From Cordia subcordata (taxonomy: Eukaryota > Streptophyta > Magnoliopsida > Boraginales > Cordiaceae), in contig JAPTOF010000004.1 of the NCBI GenBank assembly GCA_028554755.1, forward strand, positions 2,487,501 through 2,551,500: a stretch of DNA of 64,000 nt, given 5' to 3'. The notes under the pieces are model-generated. The model was not told where the DNA came from and ran no database searches. It saw only the letters and a list, made by a program, of their open reading frames with translations. Shown here in pieces: positions 25,232 through 39,997 of the stretch. The stretch's first letter is position 1. Each line of letters begins with the position of its first letter. The position numbers were made by a program, and so were the translations under genes.

Positions 25232-28200
25232 ATGGCCAACAACCCAACGGAAGGCCCATCAGATGACTTCTTCGAGCAAATTCTAGGGTTTCCGGCCGCT
25301 GCGTATGGCGGCGGAGGCGAGAACAACTTGGCGGGAACGGCTGCAGCTCCCATGATGTTGCAGCTTAACTCCGGTTCCATAGATAACACATCAGCTCACC
25401 TCGGTATCGGCGTTAATATGGGCGTTGGGCTCGGCAGCAGCGGCCCTTTTCATGGACACGGAGGTGGAGGAGTTGGTGGTTTTCCGCTGGGGTTGAGTCT
25501 GGACCAAGGAAAAAGTACCGGTGGGTATATGAAGATCGACGAAGCTTCTTCGGCGAGCGTGAAAAGGTTTCGAGACGACGTCGTTGATAGCAGGGGTTCA
25601 TCTTCTTCGTCTAACCTTAAGCCCGTAAGTGATATGTACCTCAACATGTGATGATGCTTCAGGATCATCATGCCCATTAATTACTTTACGTTTTCTTAAT
25701 ATCATATTCATATATATACATATACATATGCAGAATGTCATTTAAGTCCCCGAGTTTATATATAGACATATATATTTCCAACTACGAAATAGGGATAACT
25801 CAAACGGTGGAAACTACTTCTCGAATAGCTATGACCTGTGTACGAATCAGTGGAGGCCGGGGTTGGGGTTTGGGTTTGTATAAAAAAAAGTTTAAAAAAT
25901 TATTCCGACTAGGTTTTCCTAACATTTTGCGATATTTTGCATATCTCCAAGGAATGTTATTGTCAAATTTATATAATTACTCACTTAAAGTGATAACTCT
26001 TGGTTTGGTTTACTTGGGTATAAAAGGTGGAGTTTATGTGCAGGGTTTTCATGGGCAGGCAATGGTGAACACAGTTCCAGCGGTGCCGCAGCATCCGCCG
26101 GCGATAAGGCCAAGGGTGAGGGCCAGGCGAGGACAGGCTACGGATCCACACAGCATTGCTGAGAGGGTATGCATGCAGTTCTAAGTTTTTTTGTGCAAAG
26201 AGAACAATAAACGAATAATTTTATTAGAAAATTAAATTACACAACTTAATAACTTAATTACTAATTATAAAGTTTTTGATTAATTATATGAATGTGCTGT
26301 TAAATGGGGAAAATAATTTATTTGTACTTGGGTTCTTTGAGATGAGCATTAGCTAGTTGATGAGACCCGGTATATTGCATGTTCCTTGAGAAAAATGATG
26401 CTTTGATTATTTCCTGCTCCAACAGCATATATTCCACCTGCCGCCTTACATACCATCCAAAGCAAAAAATAGAAGTAAAAAAAAAAAAAAAAAGAGTTTC
26501 GCCTCATTTAAAAGGTTAAATTGTTAAAAAAAGTAACAGAGTTTTGAAAATTTTTCGTGTGTAATGTGGCTTAGTTAAATATAAGATTTAAGTTGCTAGT
26601 CAACATTCAATGTAGATTGAGATATGGAGGTGCGTCTTTTTTTATTCTGTGGTGGTGTTATTAACTTCTGAAAATCAATATTTTTGTTTGTTACACAGTT
26701 GCGCAGGGAAAGAATTGCAGAAAGGATTAGAGCATTGCAAGAATTGGTTCCAAGTGTCAATAAGGTACATATTTTCACAACTCTTTTCGTTTAACGTATA
26801 TATTCTTAGCCATCTGAAATTCTGCTTCAAGGAATAACAAATCCTCGAAAGGGACAAATTGAGTTCACTTTAATGTGCAAAACTATAAGCTTTTGAGATT
26901 TGGTATTCGATACACAAGTTTTCCCTTGAAGTTAAACAATCATGAATAAATAATATTACAGAAATTCAAATCATAGTTTTCTCTAGAAAGCTTAAAGATT
27001 TTCCTCTCACAATTTCACCAAAAGAAAAACTTTCTGGTGCAGACGGATAGGGCAGCAATGCTTGATGAAATCGTGGATTATGTCAAATTCCTGAGGCTCC
27101 AAGTCAAGGTAAAGCAATATATACCGTAACTTTATCTTTTGATGATTAATCATCATAACTTTATCTTTTGATAATTAATCATCATGCAGTCTAATTTGGT
27201 TTATGATATGGAGGGTGTTTGGCTTTGCTTATTTTAGGTGCTTATATAAGCACCTAGAAAAAAATACCTTCTCACATATTTTTTACTATTTAGGTGCTTA
27301 TAAACACCAAATAAGCAAAGCCAAACACCCTCATATGCACATAAGCATTCTTTTGTCCGCAGAAAATTTTGGAGTATTTTCTCAATTCAGGCTAAATTTT
27401 AATACCAAGCTTGTTTTGGCTCGAAATCGTTGTTCTAATACTAGTTTAAACCTAGTAATCATTGCTCCGGGATACATAACCTTATTTAGGATGTGGATTA
27501 TTGAATGTAATCTTACTTAAAACGAATTCGTCGATATCCAAAACAAGAGAGGAGTACTGGTGGAGTTCACCATTGACTATAACCTGGATGTGTTAATTGT
27601 CCATTGATCTTGTGAAAAGATTATGCTTTTCGGTTGATTGCTGAGCTTCTGGAAGATATTATACATAGTGCAAAAAGTGGCAACCACCTGCTATCAGAAA
27701 TTAGATTCTCTTCTACTTATGATTGTTTGATTCAACAATTTTAGTTATCTTTAATTAGCACATCATCACTTTGCTATACTATAAGAATTAGTGATGATGA
27801 TCGCATCCACTAGTGTATCGCTCCCCTTTTCATGGATAGAGTATCTCAATCATTTGCTATTCCTAAGGTTTTTTTTTTTTTTTGGTTTCAATTAATACTT
27901 ACATTTCCCCTTATTTATAATAAACATCAACTTTACAGGTATTAAGCATGAGTAGATTGGGAGGAGCTGGCGCTGTGGCACCACTTGTGACAGACATCCC
28001 AATATCATCCGTAGAGGTAATAAATGAATTGGATAAAAAGTGCAAAAGGTCTCCCCAAGAAAATTATATCTTATATCATGTGTTATTATAGTACTTCAAT
28101 AATCTCCATTTATAAGACTACAACTCAATATGTCTTCTGTCTAGTAATGGCAACTGGCGAGACGTCTTTTGTAACAGCCTATGATGATACTACGAGTTTT

Positions 28201-28492
28201 ATCGTGCAATTTTGACAGAACACGAGTTTTACTTTAACGTTATATATTCCTTGTGCATCAGGAAGAAGGCAGTGAAGCTGGAAGAGCCCAACCAGCATGG
28301 GAGAAATGGTCAAATGATGGCACGGAAAGACAAGTAGCCAAACTGATGGAAGAAAATGTGGGCGCGGCAATGCAGTTTCTTCAATCCAAAGCGCTTTGTA
28401 TCATGCCCATCTCTCTAGCCTCCGTGATCTACCATACACAACCCCCAGATACCACCCCTCTTGTTAAGCCCGAAATGAATCCACCATCATAG
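25232..28492 (+). CDS. UNE12: bHLH transcription factor, UNE12-like
   Basis: Nuclear DNA-binding regulator of the UNE12/bHLH7/LRL subgroup. Exons 25232-25624, 26044-26166, 26699-26764, 27043-27108, 27939-28016 and 28262-28492 give 318 residues. The N-terminus begins [20 protein letters not shown], a conserved acidic motif of this subgroup, followed by a Gly-rich stretch. The bHLH domain spans about residues 165-215. His167-Glu171-Arg175 in [13 protein letters not shown] are the G-box-contacting residues, then helix 2, [19 protein letters not shown]. The C-terminal segment ([36 protein letters not shown]) is also typical. The domain is split over three exons at the family's usual sites. The 0.8-kb intron 4 carries a 122-bp MITE. 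Subgroup is secure; orthology to UNE12 rather than bHLH7 is likely but not proven. Confidence 0.92.
27211..27332. mobile_element. 122-bp hairpin MITE in bHLH intron 4
   Basis: Long near-perfect inverted repeat: the left arm GAGGGTGTTTGGCTTTGCTT plus ATTTTAGGTGCTTATA is mirrored by the right arm. ATATG flanks both sides (27206-27210 and 27333-27337), a probable 5-bp target duplication. It shares end sequence with the elements at 8189 and 13255 but not their duplication length. Non-coding. Confidence 0.85.
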
Positions 28493-29966
28493 ACGTAGGT
28501 TTGAATTCTGTTGTGACGTTATTGTATCACCATAGAGAGTTGATAATTAAAAATAAATGGTCTGTATGATTATATTCACCGTTATTGCATCTCTCTTTTA
28601 ATTATAATTATAATATTAGGATAGAATTGGCAACACGAATCCCAGTCCCACAGAGACCAAGTGGAGCCTCTAGCCATACACATTTTCTTATTTCGGCTGC
28701 GCAAAATCCGTATTCAATTCGCTTCCTTTATAAATTGAAATCTAAGTCAGATGCCACGGCTCCACCTTTTTTTTCTCCTTTATATATTTCAGCTTTATTC
28801 AAGAAAAGGGTGTCGATGTTAATGCTTAAAATATCAGAAGCACATCCTTAATTAGGTTCCTTTGCTAGATTCAAATAGGTGAAGACAATTTTACAAGGTT
28901 CTCTCTTGCTATGCTTGTGCCTTTTTTTCCCCCCTTCTTTAATGTAAAAAAAAAAAAAAAAAGAGTGTGGGATGTCACGGTAGTGGTGAATGATGAAAGC
29001 ACTTTTGTGGTGGAGACTTTTTTGTGTGTGGATAGTGGAATTGGGGACCCTTGAGCAAAAAAAAGGCTTTTGAGGGTTAAATATTTAATGTATTCGTGAT
29101 GTTATATTTCAACTCAAGTGGAATTTGTAGAGTAGAATTTTAGGGATAATGTTGTTTGTCAGAAAAAAAGTAGGGTTTATAGTCTAAAAAGAAATCAATG
29201 TTGTCACAAGTCTACTTTGGTAATAAGTGGGTTAGTTTCCAAAAAGTAGTTTGACTTCTTCCTAAATTTCAATTCTCCTGCGTCGTTATTGGGAAGTAAT
29301 CATTAGAGAGAGAGAGAGAGAGAGGCGTTTGTAATTTCTCTTTCAACATTTATCCCATGTTCTAATCATATATATTAGCACGAGACTTGAATAAAAGAGA
29401 AAGGAAAAAAAAAAAAAAAGGATATTTCATAGTGGTAAGTGGAGTTGCAGCGATCTTTTTGGCTATGAGACTCTGAAGCTGGAATGCTACCAGCCTAATC
29501 CTTTTGATCATGGCGAAGAACACTTGTCAGGAGTATACCATTTGAGCAAGTAAAACCCCATTTCTGCACTGATGATCATTGATCAATGGGAGAAGGGTAT
29601 TTACGAGATTTGATATAATATTATGAGAAAAATTAACAAGTAATAACGCATTTTTGCTTTTTGGCAGTACAATTATTTCACACAAATTAGACAATCAAAT
29701 AAGTGCTTGCGAATCTAGTAAAATGATCCACATCACAAATCAGTCGCTTTGATGGGATAGGGCACCAAGTTGAGAAGTTGAGGAAGGTGTTCTACATATC
29801 TAAATCTTTTTTTTTTTTTTTTTTAACCCCTCCAGTTAGAATCGTCGTATAAGAAAGATTACAACCACGGTACAACAAAAATTGCTCACATTCGTACAAG
29901 TAGAAACCATAATCCGACTTCGACAGCGCTTGAGATCAACCGACACCAACACGGATTGAAACATCA
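28493..29966. other. bHLH 3' UTR and intergenic DNA
   Basis: The first part is probably 3' UTR. The rest is AT-rich without conserved coding sequence. It holds a (GA)n microsatellite at 29306-29323, A-runs near 28948 and 29407, and a T-run at 29807-29823. The T-run could be the reversed poly(A) tail of a minus-strand retroposed sequence extending rightward; this is unconfirmed. Confidence 0.45.
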
Positions 29967-30030
29967 TGAGGTGATTTAGGTCCCTTCCACAACCTTGAGT
30001 AGGGTCGTGGGATAGACCTAAATCGCCTCA
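29967..30030. repeat. 64-nt near-perfect hairpin
   Basis: GAGGTGATTTAGGTC (29968-29982) pairs with GACCTAAATCGCCTC (30015-30029) with one G:U wobble. After a CC/TA internal loop, TTCCACAACC (29985-29994) pairs with GGTCGTGGGA (30003-30012) with one mismatch and one wobble, closing on an 8-base loop. It is about 25 paired positions. It is more GC-rich than its surroundings, and no TIR-MITE ends are seen. Confidence 0.75.
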
Positions 30031-30618
30031 CAAGATCATGTCATCATATATGACATTATTGCATGAGCTGTATTATTCACATACAATAAATTGAAACAAC
30101 CTAAACTACTCGCCAGTAGTTGATTTTTATCTGGTGCAAAACCTACCCTAGAGCTATTGCTTAGTTTCATCTCGAATCCAGCCACAGTTCTTTCATACCT
30201 CGCTAATCTAGGGGACTAAGTTGCGGTCTATCAAACAAACAAGGAAGAGAAAGTCGACGCAAAAAGAACTCCGCGCCTAGTTTCTTTATTTGGGCCCAGC
30301 GCTCTTGGTGTCATCTTTTGCTTGATACAACACATGCTTTGTGCAAATAAATGATAAATGGAAGACAGTTTTATTGACTTCCATGCGCAGGTCATCCAGC
30401 TCCTTTTACAAAGTGATTGAAAAACTGAAAAAAGAAATAGGATCGTGAAAGCATTTTAATCCCACATTACACTTGCTGGAATGAAAATGCAAAGGCCAAA
30501 AAACACAGCAGAAAATCTTTGAATTTCAAGGGGTTCGTTGATAGCTTACAACGTAAGGATGCCTCCCAGCACCCAATATTTAGCATTATTAGGGACAGCA
30601 TCTCAATATTTAACTGGT
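30031..30618. other. Intergenic DNA downstream of NDUFV2
   Basis: No gene is recognised. The right part probably includes the 3' UTR of the minus-strand NDUFV2 gene, whose stop codon is at 30619-30621. Confidence 0.5.
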
Positions 30619-34136
<3,518 letters not shown>

Positions 34137-34469
34137 TTTTTCTATGTAACAGCAGACCACTGCAACTGAGCTCCGGCAAAGATTTGATTTTGAGTGTGGA
34201 GATGAAAGGCTATCGCCTCTGCTAACGTGTACGGGGTGCGTATAGCAGGCTGGGCCGATGGTCAATCTTGTTGGGCTTTCGTAATAAATGTTTGACAAGC
34301 TCCAATTTATGGGCTTCTCGACCAGTTATGGGCTTATAGCCAATTTGGGCTCTTCTTAGCCCACAAGAGCGCGTTTTACTTGTTGCGCGCGCAGGTGATG
34401 GTACAGCTGCAACATAAGCGGAGATGAGATAAGAAAATTTTGTTATTTTCCAGCAGAGACACCGTGTCC
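34137..34469. promoter_or_regulatory. Bidirectional promoter NDUFV2 / OSB with six site II elements
   Basis: 333 bases lie between divergent start codons of two organelle-protein genes. Six TGGGCY site II motifs lie in 113 bases: 34251-34256, 34272-34277, 34310-34315, 34329-34334 and 34346-34351 on the plus strand, and 34358-34363 on the minus strand. Site II motifs recruit TCP factors and are a known hallmark of nuclear genes for respiratory-chain proteins. No clear TATA box is seen, which fits broad housekeeping initiation. Confidence 0.8.
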
Positions 34470-37400
34470 ATGGCAGCGTTAGAGAAAACGCTGGTAGCGA
34501 AGAACCCGCTTTTCTGGAGCAACCCCACTAAAATCGCTTTCACGAATTCTCATTCAAGTCTCTTCTCCTTATCCACGACCACGAAACAATCCAAAAAATC
34601 GCATTCCAGAAATCGCATATTTTGCTCGTACGGTTATAGCAGTGACAGTACTAGTAGTGGTGACAATGGGCTTTCCATTGGGCTCGGGGGCCCGAAATAC
34701 CCACGGCCCAGGGAGATTCAGTGGAAGAAAGAGCTTTCGAATACAGTACAGCTGATTGGCACCGTCGTGACGCCGGTCCAAGTCAAGCACCTTGTCTCCG
34801 GGAAGGTCCTAGCTTGGTCTCGTCTCGCCGTCAAAAGATCCCACAATGAGACCCTTTGGTAATTCTTTCTTTAGTTTTGCTTTGGTTTTATATGATTCGG
34901 CCATTTTCGGCTCGAAATGTTTCTTTAGAAGCTCAAATTTAATCGAAATACTTACTGGACTGCGAAAAAAGGTTTTTTTTTTTTTTTTTTTTGAAAAGCC
35001 AATCGAAACGGGCTTTTAATATAGTATTAGTTCGCCTTAGTAATAGTTTCGGTTCCGATGGCATGTTGAGGATAATGAACAATAAAAGTAAGCCACCTTC
35101 TAAAAGTTTTAAAACTTTTTATTAATTGGATAAATTTTTAAGGATTAATTGACTGGTAAATAATCTAAATTCTACTTTGATTGTGTTTTTATTTCGTTAT
35201 GGTTGTTCTCCTAGGTGTTCTGGATATTGGTCTTGGGTTTGTTTGTGGAGTGCAAATTACAAACTTTAGCTACAAAAGAAATACATACCCAACATTTTGC
35301 GTGTAATGCTAATGTAAAAGATGAATTTATGGTTTATTCCAATGTGAATTGTATCATGAGTAGCTAGATTATGAATATTTTAGAATGCTATATAATGCCT
35401 TTTCCTGATCATCAATTGTTTTCCATATGTTCTCTTACGTCCATTTTCATTTTGTTTTGTTCTTGACCTGTTGATCATGCTTCGTGCCGAAGGTTTTATT
35501 TTGAATTGCATAGTGCCCGACACACCACCTGAAATTTCGTTGCAATGTGCTAAAATGGACTAGCATCTTCTGTGTCCATCTGTGTACACAATTCGCAGCT
35601 TCAGACTGCTGACAGGCAGCTTCCTTTTTCTTTTTGGCTAAGTCAACAGAATCGTATCATTCCACTATAAAAATTGTGGGAAAAAACCCTTTACAAATGG
35701 TCTCGAAACCTATTTAAGTATGGATATTAGATTCCACTCAAGATCAGTCTATTTTCATGGCTGTTCTTGAACCTTCTATTAGTAGCAAGAATCAGGTCTC
35801 AAACATCTCCAGTAATGTGATGCACCATCTGGTCCTCTGTATAAGCACTGTGGTTGTGGAGCCTTGAGTTTCTTTCGTGCCAGGGATGGTAGACACTTGA
35901 GCAAAGCAACAGTTTGATCATTGTACCACCCAAAGAACGATTCTTACACTTTCAAATGGCAAATTGGAGTATGTCATTGCAGTCTACACTGCTGTATTTG
36001 CCCCTAGTCTTCTGGATGCATCTAATCCAAATTATTTTGCTAAAAGAGCATTCAAAAAGTGTCTTCTTGCTACAGAAGTGCATAGGTTCATCAGCAAAAA
36101 GGATATCTCACCTTTCTCTGAGATTCCAAACCTCTAAGTTGGTGCTGAAAATAGTTGTTAGTAATATTTGAATTTGGCTCTGAAATACCTGAATTTAAGT
36201 TAACCATAGGATTTACTTTCTTCACGTTCCTTCCTCTACTCCCCTGCTTTAATAGGAATTTGTTGTAAGAGTTAAACTTTTGGTGAGATCTTATGGTACT
36301 TTAGCTAATATATCGTCTCATCAATATTACTGAAGAAAATCATCACATCAATATTGGATTTATGAATGCTGCTTACTGTCCAGGATCAATTTGACATTTT
36401 GGGATGAGTTGGCTCATGTAGCTTCTCAACACGTAGAGAAAGGTAACCAGATATATGTTGTTGGTCGCCTGGTCTTGGATACAGTTGAAAATGGTGAAGG
36501 GAAACAGCAAACTTTCTATAAGGTTCATCTTTCTCATCAGTTTATATTTCTATCATTTCGTTGTTTTTCGGCTGCCAATTAACCCAAAATGAGAAAATGT
36601 CTCTCTTGCGATGTTTCTGATCTTTGGACATAAACCAAAACCTCTTTTAACGACCTGTTTCCTGGTTAAATTAAGTCAGTGTTTTGATCTAATTTATCTG
36701 TTTCAGAAAGTTTGTGATTTTTTCCCTCTATTCTATTGGTATCCGGCAGGTAGTTGTTCAGCAGTTAAATTTTGTTGAAAGGGGTTTCTCTTCTGTGGCT
36801 GTGTATGACGGGGACTCTAATTCCCTTACACCAGGCAATGAATTTCCCCCTCCCAATTGATACTTCCTTGGGCAAGAGTCTGGTTTTAGAACATTGCTTG
36901 AAATTTCTGTTGATCCCTGTGCAGGAAGAAAGCAAAACAATCTTGCAGTAAATCATACTGGATCCACTGAAGAGTTATGGCAGGCATTCTTTGCTAATCC
37001 CGTAGAATGGTGGGATAATAGGAAGAACAAGGTAGCTTATCCAACTCATCAGTCAATAAAACAATAAGTTGTCTAAGTTTTTTAGGAATCTGCTAGCACT
37101 TTCTCTTACAAAACTTCAATCGAGTTCAAATTGCATGTGAAAGTGTGTGCATGACTAGGTAACATTTTAGCTTTGTGTTTTCCCTGATCTTATTGCTGGG
37201 AATAAAACGGTGACATCTACCAGTAACTTCTACATTGATGTTGGTGTTGAATCTTTTAAGTAATAATGAAGGCCAACCTTAACATAAATTTATCATCTTC
37301 TGTACAAGTGTTCTGGAATTTCTGACTTTAGTTTAGATGCTTTCTCATTTATATGTGATTATCAGCTCCTCATGCTGTTTATTGTTGTCCCAATTGTTTC

Positions 37401-37596
37401 TTAACAGAGGAGCCCAAACTATCCAGACTTCAAACACAAAGATACTGGTGAAGCACTTTGGGTGGAAGGCAGGTCTAATCCACCATGGGTGAAATCACAA
37501 CTTGCCATACTGGACTCGAGGATGGAATCTTTTCGTGATCAGAATGATGGCGTGCCCGTAAACTTCATGTCTTTGGATAATTTCCCACTCTTTTAG
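34470..37596 (+). CDS. Organellar single-stranded DNA-binding protein (OSB family)
   Basis: Binds single-stranded DNA in plastids or mitochondria and is linked in this family to control of organelle-genome recombination. Exons 34470-34858, 36384-36522, 36750-36834, 36925-37031 and 37408-37596 give 302 residues. The first 75 or so are Ser/Thr/Lys-rich and acid-poor, like an organelle-targeting peptide. An SSB-like OB-fold follows (about 85-190, including TVQLIGTVVTPVQVKHL and GNQIYVVGRLVLDTVEN). One plant-specific PDF motif covers about 222-259 (FFANPVEWWDNRKNK, then SPNYPDFKHKDTGEALWV). A single PDF motif resembles the shorter OSB members; which one is not decidable. Intron 3 (36835-36924) has a GC donor; without splicing, a stop comes in 11 codons. 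Intron 1 is 1.5 kb. Confidence 0.92.
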
Positions 37597-39128
37597 TTGC
37601 CATATTTTATCAAGATTTTTCTTTTGTACAGTTTTGACTGTTTAGCACAGATGAAATCTGTATTAGTTTTAACTCTCTTTGTATTTGCAATTGCACAAGT
37701 AATGATCTTCGCTGAAATATAAAAAGAAAAACTACATATGTCTCTGGTCCATTAGTTGTTTGTTATCTGTCTCTTAATCTCCTTTAATATATAAAACTTG
37801 GCACCATGGAAATCTTTTTCTTCTTCAAATTACTTATCACAACTGATGATAGATCATTGACTGATGAGTATTCTTTATGTAACTGTACTATCTTCCCTAC
37901 GTTATTGGTTCTGTTGAGTCCAGACTCCAAAATATTACTGACAGAAAGTTGGAAATTTTGGATTCTTCAATCAGAACAACACTTTACATGTGCTATTATA
38001 TATTTTGGAGAAAATGAATTTCGACCACAACTACTTTTTTGTTTTCCTCCCCCTCTTTTTCTCAACCCCTTATAATTCAGTTAAAATCCACTCATATGTG
38101 ACTCTGAGTCTGTGACTACTCTCAAAACCTAGACAAGAGTCGGAAAGAAGAGAGATTTTAGCCTTTAGATTTGAGTATTGTTGTCAGTACTGAAAATTTA
38201 TGCTCTTTGTTACAAATATATATTATTGACTAGTAATTAAAATAAAATATATGTCAGGTGCACACCTTCATTATTAGAGTTGTAAGTTCAGAGTAAATTT
38301 AAATTAATTTTACTTAAAATGAATTTCTTAGCATTAAACAAAATTATATTCTAAGGACTCACAATTAGCTGTCAAGTAAGATATCTTTCTTTTTCCTTTT
38401 TTTTTTTTTTCCTTTTTTGGTTGGGTCATTGGTGGGGGCTTGGAGGGGGATTTTGTGTGTTGGGGGGGGGGGGGGGGAAGGGGGGGTTGAGATATATGAG
38501 GCTTATCATTCACCAATTTCGTTGAGAGATATTTAGATCAATACAACTAATTATTGCATTCGGGCAAAAATTTTGCGCCCACTAAAATAATATATGATAT
38601 TAAGATAATTTTTCTAAAAATTATTAATTTTTTTAAACAAGAGCATCCAAAGAACAAGATAATTAGAGAAAACGAACATCATTTCTCAATATGTTGTGTA
38701 TTCCAAATTATAGATCAGCATTATGCGTATTGTAATATACAAGAACCATTTGTATACTTTAAAGTATATTCTCAAAAAAAACACAACAAATTATCAGCAA
38801 CGAAAAGGAAGTATTCAAAGTATAAGATTCTTTTTCTTTTTTTTTTTTTCCCTTTTTTCCTGTTTTTTCGTTTGTACAGAAAGATATTGAGCTTAGTTTC
38901 TCAATCCTATATCCACGCCGTGTGGCTTGATGAGTTCTAATGAAACGAAGAGGCCCCGAAAGCCGCAGATCTGGCCATGGATCGCTCTTTGCGATGCCAA
39001 ATTCTGGAAGGACCGAAGTGAACGGGAGGGATGTAGTTCATTTCGTGACAATATAACATTACGAGAAAGATCTAACGAGGAACTCGCCACGCATGAACAC
39101 AAATACGAACCGGCTCCACGTAGCTTCT
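37597..39128. other. Convergent intergenic region OSB / Aux/IAA
   Basis: Contains the 3' UTRs of two convergent genes and no recognised coding sequence. It includes a T-rich tract (38390-38419) and a run of about 16 G near 38462-38477, a spot where base calls may be unreliable. Confidence 0.5.
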
Positions 39129-39789
39129 CTACAAGCATCCCAATCCTTTAGCTTCGGAGCCCTTCATGATTCTAAGCCTTCTGCAAGAGGTGATGAACAT
39201 ATCCCAAGGAACATCACCAACCAGCATCCAATCACCATCTTTGTCTTCATAAGTTGGTGCATAATCAGATCCATCGTAGCCTTCTCTCTCAGAGTAAGCA
39301 CCAAAGCTGCACTTGAACATGTTCTCCAAAACCTTGAGCAGCTCAGGGTAGCTCTTGTAGCCTTTAACATCAATCTTCCTTAGATATGGAGCTCCATCCA
39401 TGCTCACTTTTACAAACATCCCACACACATCAGGCTCCGCTGATTTCTTCGCCTGGAGAGCGTTTTTCCGGTAGGATCTAACTGGTGGCCAGCCAATCAC
39501 TTGCGCCCTGAAAATCATGAAGCCAAATCAAATTCAGTAACCAAACGCTTATGGTCGTTAACATATATTATCATGCATGCATGCTTAAGAATAATACTTA
39601 CTTTGGTTGTGGGGCGTGGTTTTCATCAGACTTGTCAGAAGAAGTATTGTTGTCCATCTCTGATGAAGATCTCTTGTTGCTAATCTTGACACTTGTAGAT
39701 GATGGTTCATGTCTTCCAGGTAGGGCTAATCTTAGCTCAGTTGCCTCTAGGTTAAGATCGTTCTCGTAGGTTGTTGGTGCCCTTTCCAT
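39129..39789 (-). CDS. Aux/IAA auxin-response repressor, IAA1-4-like
   Basis: Short-lived nuclear repressor. It binds ARFs, recruits TOPLESS, and is degraded through TIR1/AFB when auxin is present. Two minus-strand exons, 39789-39602 and 39507-39129, give 188 residues. Domain I EAR motif LRLAL is at residues 19-23; here Ala replaces the usual Gly but the LxLxL pattern holds. The domain II degron core GWPPVR is intact (68-73), preceded by KAQVI. The PB1 domain has the basic face ([12 protein letters not shown]) and acidic OPCA motif ([15 protein letters not shown]). The end, [10 protein letters not shown], fits the IAA1-4 clade. The whole of domains III-IV lies in one exon, unlike the neighbouring Aux/IAA gene. 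ATG at 39787-39789 is the first in-frame one. Confidence 0.94.
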
Positions 39790-39971
39790 TTTCGACAACA
39801 AATTTAAATCTTCTTGTTGATGATGGTTCAGCTAGATGAATATATTTGACGAATAGATTCTATGTGTGTATTTTCAGGGGTGCTTCTGATGAGATATCTT
39901 GGGAAATTTCAGGCCGTGAATAGAATTGGAGTTGAGGAAGTTGTGATGGTGTGGAACTGGGGATGGGGGAG

Positions 39972-39997
39972 TTTTATAGGATGATGAACGTGAGACA
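39972..39997 (-). promoter_or_regulatory. Auxin response element next to TATA box
   Basis: On the minus strand TGTCTC (39997-39992) is followed 14 bases later by TATAAA (39977-39972), about 180 bases before the start codon of the IAA1-4-like gene. TGTCTC is the canonical ARF-binding element, so this arrangement fits auxin-inducible feedback expression of Aux/IAA genes. Confidence 0.7.

Noticed and set aside
34440..34469. In-frame extension of OSB upstream of the ATG
   Set aside because: It begins with TTG, not ATG; plant translation is expected to start at the ATG at 34470.
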